From CAIWAH01 sp964602595 (GTDB lineage: Bacteria > Verrucomicrobiota > Verrucomicrobiia > Limisphaerales > UBA9464): a stretch of 64,000 nt of DNA. The DNA is taken from NCBI GenBank assembly GCA_964602595.1, contig CAZRRO010000019.1:67918-131917 (forward strand), read 5' to 3'. The position numbers and the translations under genes are program-made. The notes below the pieces were generated by a model. The model did no database searches, was not told the origin of the DNA, and saw nothing but the letters and a program-made list of their open reading frames with translations. This document shows positions 57,236 to 64,000 of this stretch, piece by piece (position 1 is the first letter of the stretch; the number at the start of each line of letters is the position of its first letter).

Positions 57236-60200
57236 ATGAATCTGAATCCCGTCCTGGCCTGCCGCGCCCTGGCAACTATGGGCTTAGCCAGCCTGCTGCT
57301 CCCTGGAATTGCGCCCGCAGTGAACGCCGCGTTGCCCGCGGCGCGGGACACGTCGTTCACGACGCTGCCCACCGACGGGCTACCGAACGCGGCGCTGGTC
57401 CTGCCTGACGGCAAGATACTGATTGGCGGAAACTTCACGACGGTCGGTGGGGTTTCCCGGCCGGGATTGGCCCGGCTCAATGCGGACGGCACGCTGGACG
57501 CGTCCTTTGCGCCGCCGATCAGCCCGACGAGCGCCTTCGGCAAGCCCGTGGTCACTGGGTTGGCCCGGCTGGCGGACGGTCGGATCATCGCGGCGGGGCA
57601 ACCTTCGTTCGTGACGACCGGGGCGGTGGCCCGAACGAACATCATCCGGTTCCATGCCGACGGAGCGGTGGACCCGACGTTCAACGCCGGCGACGTGAGC
57701 CTGTTGAGCGGATTTGCCGTCCAAGCCGACGGCAAGGTGCTCTACACCACCTTCCTGCCCGCCGCGGGTGTCTTTGGCCCAGCCCGTCTCAACGCCGATG
57801 GCTCGCCGGATTCCACGTTTCACTTCACCGGTGGCATCAACCCGGGATTGCAGGGGGTCCAACTCCAGGCTCAGGCAGACGGACATACGCTCGTCCTCCA
57901 AGGAGACAACAATCCGAATTCGGGCGGCCTCCAGAATCTGGTGTGGCTTAAGGCGGACGGTTCGCAGGACACGGCCTTCAAGTTCCCCTTCCAGCTGCAG
58001 GATGAAAGCCGGTTTGCGGTCGCGTCCGACGGCCGCCTGATGGTGGCCGGTTACGCTGCGCCGCCAGGAGATTTCACGGCCCAGATCCGCCGCCTGGCCG
58101 CCGATGGCACGGCCGAAACTGGCGCCGTCTTCCCGACCCAGGCCAACAACCAAGGGCTGCATCCGGTCCCCGCGGCGTTCCTGCCGGACGGTGGCGCGGT
58201 GATCGTGCGGAATCCGACCGCCGGTGACCGGCGGGTGAGCTTCTTCTACCTGACCGCCGACTGGAAACTGGCAGGCAGCATCGACCTGCCGAATGCCGGC
58301 AGCATCCAGGGCCTGGGCACCCAGACGACCCGGGCCTTCGCGATGCAGCCCGATGGCAGGCTGCTCTTCGCGCAGGTATTCGTGGATGGTTTCCAGAATA
58401 CCTTCGGCATGTTCCGGCTGCCGCCGCCCCCGGCGCCTGTTCCGCCGGTCATCACGGTCCACCCGGTCACTCAGACGATCGGGGCAGGGGAGGGATTGTC
58501 GCTGAGCGTGACCGCCACCAGCGGCAGCCCGCTGACCTACCAATGGTTTCACAGCAGCACGAACCTGCCGCGGGAAACGAACCAGTTCCTCTTCGTGAAC
58601 CAGAATTCGGCGGATCGGGCAGGGGAATTCTTCGCGGTGGTGGCGAATGCGTTCGGTGCGGTCACCAGCCAGGTCGCGAACATCACCATCCGCCCGCCGG
58701 CCGCGATGGTAATGACGCAGCAGCCGCAGGGCGGCACGGTGAGGCTGAGCCAGAATTTCAACCTCACCGCCCAGTTCACCACCGAGGTCAACGCGGGGTT
58801 CCAGTGGTTCAAGGACAACGCGCCGCTCGCCAACGGCGCCGGGCAGGGCTTCGGCTTCGCTTCGGTCAACTTGCCGGCCAACGACACCACGCGGACCGGC
58901 GACTACTTCGTGGTTATCACCAACGCTTTCGGCGGCTCACTTACCAGCAGCGTGGTCCACGTGGACCTGATCCTGCCCGGCCCGCCGCAGCTCACTGTGC
59001 AGCCGTCGGACCTTTCGCTGTTTCCCGGTCAGCCGGTGCAACTGGGCGTGACCGCCATCGCCGACGGGACAATCTCGTATCAATGGGTCCACGCCGGCAC
59101 GAACCTGCTCCGCAGCGCCACGATTCCGAACGTCAACTCGGCGACGCTGTTCGTGAATGGCACGGACACCAACCGCGGTGGTGAATACTTGGTCATCGCC
59201 ACCGTGACGCCCGGTGGCAGCACGACCAGCCGCGTGGCGCAGGTCACCTTGTTGCCGTCGGGGCCGCCCGTGCTGCTGAGCCAGCCGGCGTCGTTTGCCG
59301 TCGATTTCGCGCAGAACACCAATGTCACGGCCGCCTTTAACGGGGAGGCGCCGGTGACGGTCTTCTGGCTGCACGCGGGCACCAACGTGCTGTTCAACCG
59401 AGGTTCTCCCGGCCAGTTCTATCCCTCGCTGGATGGTCCCCTGACCAACGGATTCGCCTTCGCCGCGCTGCCAACTACCGCGGGCGAATACCGCTTCGTG
59501 GCCAGCAACCGCTGGGGCGCGGTGACCAGCGCGGTCGCCACGGTCACCGTGCGGCCATTGCCGCCCGCGACGATCACCAAGGATCTCGGTGATTCCACGG
59601 CGGGCATCGGCGAATTCAACACCGCCGGGCTGCGCAATGGCTTGGTCGTGACCAATTGCTGCGGCCAGCCGGAAACGACGCACATCCTCCAACTGGCGCC
59701 GGACAGCGCCATCCCGCCGTTCACGGCCACGGGCGTCTGGCATCTGGCCTTTGGCATCAGCAACCGCTTCTACGTCGGCGCCCGGAATGGCGTTGTCGGG
59801 GCAACCGGCACCTGGGGGTTCGTGCCCGGCACGGCCGGCTTCATGGGAGCGCTGCTCACCAACTTCCCGACCGTGGGCATCGTCTCGCGTTTGGAGACTT
59901 TCGATGACGGCCGTTACGGTCTGATCGTGGCGAGTGGGTCCGGCAGTCCCGGGTCGGAGTCGGGCACCTTCCGCGTGCTCGGACCGCGCCGGCCTTCGAC
60001 CAATGCGTTGTCGTTCGACGTCGTCAGCAGCAACGCGGTTCAGGTCGTGTGGTTCAAGGACGGGCAACCGCTGAGCTTCAACACGTCCCGCATCACGATG
60101 CTCAATGAAAGCCTCGGCGCTCTGCCCGCGGTCGGCGGCGTCAATCAGCGCACGCGCCTCATCATCGCCGACGTCGTCCCCGAGGACGCCGGCCGCTATC

Positions 60201-63200
60201 AGGCGGTGGTCACCAACCTCGTCCGCAATCCGGACACCAGCTTTGGTCAGCCGGCATTCCTGGTGACTTCGGCGACGCCGACGCGGGAAGCCACACTCAC
60301 CGTCCGTGGTTATGCCGAGGGCCGCGCGCCACAGATTGTCGCCGCGGCCGAGTTCGGCACGCCGACTGGCCTGGACGACGTGACGGCGCTCGCGGTGGCG
60401 CCGGACAACACGCTCCTGCTCGGCACCCGTTCGTTCGTCTTCGGTGCCGGCTCCGGTGAACGACTGAGCCTCACCGAACGCTCCGCGGACGGCGCGACGA
60501 ACCGCGTCGTGGCGCTGGCCCCGGAATCCGCCTTCGCCTCTTCGCTTGGGCCGATCAAGGCGGTGCTGGCCGACGGGCAAGGCGGTGCCGTGGTCGCCGG
60601 CAATGGCTCCAGCAGCGGTGCCGACTCGTGGTATCTGCGGCGGGTGCGCCCGACCAACATCGTCACCGCCACGCTGACCAACCTCACCTACACGAACTTC
60701 TGGACGGCGCGCCTGACCGGCCCGTTCACCAATGGCTTCGAGAACGCCACCGTCCAGCGCGGCGCGGATGTCGTGGGCCTGTTGCCCGGCGCGGACGGCG
60801 TCCTGGTGGCCGGGCACTTCATGGGCCGGGTGCGCTTTGGCGCGACCAACGTGATCACGAACGACTTCCTGCCGCAGTTCACCGCCCAGGTCGGCGGGGT
60901 CACGATCACGAACAGCTATGACGCCGCGTTCGCCCGCTACGACGGCAGCCGCGATCTCTACGTCGCCAAATACGATCTGCTGGGCCGGTTGGTCTGGGTG
61001 CGGCAGTTCGGCGGGACCAACAACGAGGTGCTGACCAGCTTCGCGGCCGATGCCGCCGGCAACCTCTACCTCGGCGGCTCGTTCAAGGGCCGGGTCGCGT
61101 TCGGGGACCTGACCGCGGAATCCACCAAGGTGGTCCAATCCGCGACCGTCACGCAGGTCGGCACCGACGGCTTCGTGGCGAAGCTCGACGCCACTGGCCA
61201 ACCGCAATGGGTGAAGAACTTCGGCGGCACCAACAACCAGTTCATCGCGGAATCGCTGGTCACCGCCGTGACTCCGGGAACCCAGGGCGTCTTCTTCACC
61301 GCCAACCGCAGCGCCACCACGGCGATGCTGCAACCCGGCGTGCCGGCAACGCCGCGCTACCTGGCCGGGCTCAGCGGCACCGGCGAACTGCTGTGGACGC
61401 AGGAATTCAACTCTCAGGGCAACGTCCTGCTGGCCACCGATGCCGCGGGTAACGCGGTGCTGGCGGACTCCGTGCAGTTGGGCCAAGCGAAGGGAATGGA
61501 TTTCGGGGCGGGCTCTCTGGTGCCGCTGCCGGGCGCCGGGGCGGTGCTGGCGAAGTTCAGCCCGGCGGGCTCGCTGAAGTGGTTCCGCTCGCTCGACGAC
61601 AAGCTGCCGTTCGTGGACGACGCGCGTTCGGCCACGGTGCAGAAACTGGCGTTTGCCCCGAACGGCGAACTGGTGATCGCGGGCAAGCTGCCTGGCGGCA
61701 CGTCCTCCGCGATCACGCGCAGTTCGGGCCAGCGCTTCGACCTGTTTGAACTGCCCTCGACGAACAACATGGTCGTGAACAGCAGCGATATCTTCCTCGC
61801 CCGCCTCGCGCCGGAATTCGTCGCGGCGGAACCACAGTTCGTGCGGGAACCGGCCGCCCAGACCGGCCTGCTTCAGGACCGGCTGGTGCTGGAAGGCGCG
61901 GCCTCCGGTTCGCCCCCGCCGGCGTATCAGTGGCTCTTCAACGGCGTGCCGATTCCCGGCGCGACGTCGCGCGTGCTGATCTTCCCCGAGCTGTATCGGA
62001 CCAACCGCGGCAGCTACGCGCTGGTCGCGAGCAATGCCTTCGGCGTCACCACCAGTCCGCCCGTCACCGTCACGCCCCAGATCCGGCCGAACATGGGCGG
62101 CTGGGAGATGGTCACGAGCGCGACCAATTACCTCGGCACGCCGCAGAATCTGGCCGTGGACGACGCCGGGAACATCTACTTCCTGCACATGGAGACCGCG
62201 CGGGGCGCGGCCTTGTGGCTGGAGAAGTTTCACCCCGACGGCCAGTGGGCGTGGCGCACTGCGGAGTTGCCGCCCGGCCTCCAGAAGCATTCACCGCTCG
62301 TCGCACCTTCCGGCGAGATCTTCCTCGTCGGCAACGTGATCACCCGCCTGAACCCCACGAACGGCACGCCGCTGTGGTCCTCGAAGGCCGTCGCCGGAAA
62401 TCCCGCCGTGGTCGCCGCGGACCTCGACGCCGAGGGACATGTCCGCGTCGCCTACGCGGATCGTTCCCTGCACCGGTTCGACTTCAACGGCAATGAGCAG
62501 CCGGTCGTCACGCTGGCGAATCTGCCCAGCACGCTGACGCCCGAAAACTTCCAGGTGACCTTCGACCGCTTGGGCGGCTTCTACTTCTGCGGCAACCGGG
62601 TCCAGGCCATCAACCTCGGCCCGACCAACCTCGCGGCGCTCGGCACGCCCGGCGCGCAAAGCTGGGTGCTCGCCCGCTACGACGCCACGGGCGCCTTCCT
62701 GTGGTCCCGCACCTACGGCGGCCCATCGGTCGGTGTCGTGGACCCGTTCCGCCTGCTCGTGGACGCCCAGGGCGACGCGGTGATCGCCGGCGGCTTCGGC
62801 ATCGGCAACCAGGCGAACCTCACCTTCCAGATCGGCACCAACCAGCTTCAGGGTTTCAGCTTGGCGGCCAAGTTCACCGCGGCCGGCGACGTGGCTTGGG
62901 CCAAGGCCTGGTGGCTGCACGTGGATGACGCGGCGCTGCGGGCCGATGGTTCGGTCGCCCTCGCCGGTTGGTTCCGCACCGCGCCGACCCAGAGCGGCCT
63001 TTACGTCCGCCCGGTGCCGTTCGGCACGAACATCGTGGCCGGTTCCTCGCTGACCGCGCACGACGCGTTCGTGGCCCAGATCGGCGCCGACGGACGTGAG
63101 CAATTCATCCGTCACACCGGGTCGCCCGCCTTTAGCACCTACGACAATGCCAAGGATTACTGCGTGGCGGTCAACGCCAGCGGCTCCGTCTGGACGGCTG

Positions 63201-63538
63201 GTTTCTCGCTCTTCCCGCCGACCGCCGCGGCGCTCGACTTCGGCAACCTGCGCTACGAATGGCCCGACCTGCGCGCCTACAACATCGGCAACCTGTTCGG
63301 CGACCTGGCCGCGTTCTACGTTGCGCGCCTGTCGGCCGACATCGTGCCCGAGGCGGCGGAAGTCACCTTCGAACTGCCCGCGCCCGGCAGCAACACGCTG
63401 CGGCTCACCTGGCCGGCCGGCTACCGCCTGCAACATCGCGAGACGCTCTACTCGGGCGACTGGGAAACTCTCGACGTCACCTCACCCTACGACGCCGCGC
63501 TGACGGCGGGGCAGGGCTACTTCCGGGTGGTGCCGTAA
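57236..63538 (+). CDS. Very large secreted beta-propeller and Ig-repeat protein
   Basis: The ATG follows a strong ribosome binding site (GGAGG at 57221-57225). The 2100-residue product has a signal peptide (1-31, ending GIAPAVNA), delta-60-type repeats to about 420 (LPDGKILIGGNFTTVGGV, RLNADGTLDASF), four Ig-like domains in the 420-780 region (each with YQW or FQW cores), and further SBBP-like blades (GQPQWVKNFGGTNN, RLVWVRQFGGTNN) in the middle. Another Ig-like domain lies at about 1530-1610, then a final propeller, and the C-terminus is the phylum-type module ending GYFRVVP. It is predicted to be surface or extracellular; the ligand is unknown. The preceding comM fragment is divergent. Confidence 0.88.
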   Translation: MNLNPVLACRALATMGLASLLLPGIAPAVNAALPAARDTSFTTLPTDGLPNAALVLPDGKILIGGNFTTVGGVSRPGLARLNADGTLDASFAPPISPTSAFGKPVVTGLARLADGRIIAAGQPSFVTTGAVARTNIIRFHADGAVDPTFNAGDVSLLSGFAVQADGKVLYTTFLPAAGVFGPARLNADGSPDSTFHFTGGINPGLQGVQLQAQADGHTLVLQGDNNPNSGGLQNLVWLKADGSQDTAFKFPFQLQDESRFAVASDGRLMVAGYAAPPGDFTAQIRRLAADGTAETGAVFPTQANNQGLHPVPAAFLPDGGAVIVRNPTAGDRRVSFFYLTADWKLAGSIDLPNAGSIQGLGTQTTRAFAMQPDGRLLFAQVFVDGFQNTFGMFRLPPPPAPVPPVITVHPVTQTIGAGEGLSLSVTATSGSPLTYQWFHSSTNLPRETNQFLFVNQNSADRAGEFFAVVANAFGAVTSQVANITIRPPAAMVMTQQPQGGTVRLSQNFNLTAQFTTEVNAGFQWFKDNAPLANGAGQGFGFASVNLPANDTTRTGDYFVVITNAFGGSLTSSVVHVDLILPGPPQLTVQPSDLSLFPGQPVQLGVTAIADGTISYQWVHAGTNLLRSATIPNVNSATLFVNGTDTNRGGEYLVIATVTPGGSTTSRVAQVTLLPSGPPVLLSQPASFAVDFAQNTNVTAAFNGEAPVTVFWLHAGTNVLFNRGSPGQFYPSLDGPLTNGFAFAALPTTAGEYRFVASNRWGAVTSAVATVTVRPLPPATITKDLGDSTAGIGEFNTAGLRNGLVVTNCCGQPETTHILQLAPDSAIPPFTATGVWHLAFGISNRFYVGARNGVVGATGTWGFVPGTAGFMGALLTNFPTVGIVSRLETFDDGRYGLIVASGSGSPGSESGTFRVLGPRRPSTNALSFDVVSSNAVQVVWFKDGQPLSFNTSRITMLNESLGALPAVGGVNQRTRLIIADVVPEDAGRYQAVVTNLVRNPDTSFGQPAFLVTSATPTREATLTVRGYAEGRAPQIVAAAEFGTPTGLDDVTALAVAPDNTLLLGTRSFVFGAGSGERLSLTERSADGATNRVVALAPESAFASSLGPIKAVLADGQGGAVVAGNGSSSGADSWYLRRVRPTNIVTATLTNLTYTNFWTARLTGPFTNGFENATVQRGADVVGLLPGADGVLVAGHFMGRVRFGATNVITNDFLPQFTAQVGGVTITNSYDAAFARYDGSRDLYVAKYDLLGRLVWVRQFGGTNNEVLTSFAADAAGNLYLGGSFKGRVAFGDLTAESTKVVQSATVTQVGTDGFVAKLDATGQPQWVKNFGGTNNQFIAESLVTAVTPGTQGVFFTANRSATTAMLQPGVPATPRYLAGLSGTGELLWTQEFNSQGNVLLATDAAGNAVLADSVQLGQAKGMDFGAGSLVPLPGAGAVLAKFSPAGSLKWFRSLDDKLPFVDDARSATVQKLAFAPNGELVIAGKLPGGTSSAITRSSGQRFDLFELPSTNNMVVNSSDIFLARLAPEFVAAEPQFVREPAAQTGLLQDRLVLEGAASGSPPPAYQWLFNGVPIPGATSRVLIFPELYRTNRGSYALVASNAFGVTTSPPVTVTPQIRPNMGGWEMVTSATNYLGTPQNLAVDDAGNIYFLHMETARGAALWLEKFHPDGQWAWRTAELPPGLQKHSPLVAPSGEIFLVGNVITRLNPTNGTPLWSSKAVAGNPAVVAADLDAEGHVRVAYADRSLHRFDFNGNEQPVVTLANLPSTLTPENFQVTFDRLGGFYFCGNRVQAINLGPTNLAALGTPGAQSWVLARYDATGAFLWSRTYGGPSVGVVDPFRLLVDAQGDAVIAGGFGIGNQANLTFQIGTNQLQGFSLAAKFTAAGDVAWAKAWWLHVDDAALRADGSVALAGWFRTAPTQSGLYVRPVPFGTNIVAGSSLTAHDAFVAQIGADGREQFIRHTGSPAFSTYDNAKDYCVAVNASGSVWTAGFSLFPPTAAALDFGNLRYEWPDLRAYNIGNLFGDLAAFYVARLSADIVPEAAEVTFELPAPGSNTLRLTWPAGYRLQHRETLYSGDWETLDVTSPYDAALTAGQGYFRVVP

Positions 63539-63819
63539 CGGCGAACCATTGCATCGCGGCTCGGAGACGAAGTCTTTAAGCGCCGGAGGCGCAGCGCAAC
63601 GTAACCCCAGGGCGTGAGCCGGGGTTCGGCGGGGAGAAGCGATAAGCCCCAGAGGGGCGGCAGAAGCGGGCATCCCTTCCGGGCCATCGCATTGTTCTGT
63701 CGCCCCTACCGGAGCATCACCGTTGCGGGGAATCTTTACTCAGGGCTAATACCCCGGGGCTACTTTCTGTCGTCGGGAACCATTACCGTAGCTCGGCGGA
63801 TAGCGAGATGGACCCGTTA
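63539..63819. repeat. Cluster of short palindromic repeats
   Basis: Several GC-rich inverted motifs follow the giant gene: GCGCCGGAGGCGC, CCCCAGAGGGG, and CCCCGGGG near 63752. This resembles dispersed intergenic palindromes of planctomycete and verrucomicrobial genomes; I cannot compare copies elsewhere. No gene is visible. Confidence 0.4.
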
Positions 63820-64000
63820 GAGCCTGTCTGAGAAGTGACGAATGCTGAGGGATCAGGCCAGTCGACGAAGCATGAGGCGTATCATGGCAACGTAGATGAG
63901 CCCCGTGGCGCTGGACTCGCTCTGTTCGTAGTCCCGGGCCAGTCGCCGGTTTTGCACCAGCCAGGCGAAGGTGCGCTCGACGATCCAACGTTTCGGAAGG
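63820..64000 (-). mobile_element. Second copy of the IS5-family element, cut by the window edge
   Basis: The terminal repeat GAGCCTGTCTGAGAAGT begins at 63820, directly after TTA, as in the first copy. The visible 181 bases match the first copy at 173 positions and lie in the same orientation. Confidence 0.9.
63853..64000 (-). CDS. IS5-family transposase, C-terminal part
   Basis: The frame corresponds to the last 48 or so residues of the transposase at 26217-26999, including the WIVERTFAWLVQ region with the catalytic Glu and the DYEQSESS block. It continues beyond the window, so integrity cannot be judged. Confidence 0.88.
   Translation of the reverse strand, partial: LPKRWIVERTFAWLVQNRRLARDYEQSESSATGLIYVAMIRLMLRRLA

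Noticed and set aside
58937..62290. Very long open frame (1117 codons) on the minus strand
   Set aside because: It is antisense to the giant secreted protein, whose frame has a signal peptide, repeats and a strong ribosome binding site. High GC at third positions creates such shadows.
26184..64000. Composite transposon bounded by the two IS copies
   Set aside because: The left IS has its own matching TTA duplication on both sides and the copies have diverged, so they inserted independently.

Overview
The window looks like an accessory-rich stretch of a Verrucomicrobiota chromosome (inference, perhaps the Pedosphaera/Limisphaerales side). The pointers are very large secreted proteins with Ig-like, LVIVD and delta-60-type repeats, C-termini of the 'S-x-DL-x-x-W ... 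F/YR' type common in that phylum, moderately high GC, and a plasmid- or phage-like replication and repair gene set. No rRNA, tRNA or CRISPR array was recognised.

Layout. 0-6.8 kb: the tail of a DUF3987-like protein, unknown genes, an XRE regulator with its own promoter/operator, then a coupled Toprim primase and SF3-type helicase pair. 6.8-8.5 kb: gene-poor, with a G-quadruplex-type tract. 8.5-17 kb: a secreted M4 metallopeptidase, small membrane proteins, fragments of two dead genes, and a secreted LVIVD/Ig operon. 17-25.6 kb: mostly orphan genes, including one lone integron cassette, a SLOG/molybdenum-carrier-like gene, a secreted endonuclease I and a degenerate S24 protein.

25.6-30.4 kb is a cluster of integron gene cassettes without an integrase. 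Seven cassette genes lie on the minus strand (DUF4279, SMI1/KNR4, zinc-ribbon, YcxB-like and unknown), separated by recognisable attC sites. One attC is split by an IS5-family element whose 3-bp duplication lies inside the GTTAGGC core. A second, about 95% identical copy of this IS begins near the right edge.

30.6-45.6 kb carries recD2 behind two tiny coupled HTH genes, a Sel1/WG-repeat protein, and then a long plus-strand run: RHH-like protein, low-complexity linker protein, PD-(D/E)XK nuclease with a Cas4-like cysteine pattern, WGR-domain ATP-dependent DNA ligase, a tiny histone-fold-like protein, a beta clamp with a coiled-coil tail, a DUF3150 protein, several orphans, and a DUF1257-DUF2997-zinc finger-Ycf46-type AAA+ block. 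Overlaps, short gaps and interspersed hairpin terminators suggest one module. It is the best candidate for an undescribed DNA-processing system.

46.2-55.8 kb is a defence-like island: a membrane Mrr-type nuclease, a single-chain Type ISP restriction-modification enzyme, DUF2188, an HTH-ImmA/IrrE regulator coupled to a MazF/PemK toxin, tandem hairpins and an unknown gene. The right flank has a comM/yifB gene cut off at its ATPase domain, a likely island boundary, followed by a 2100-residue secreted repeat protein.
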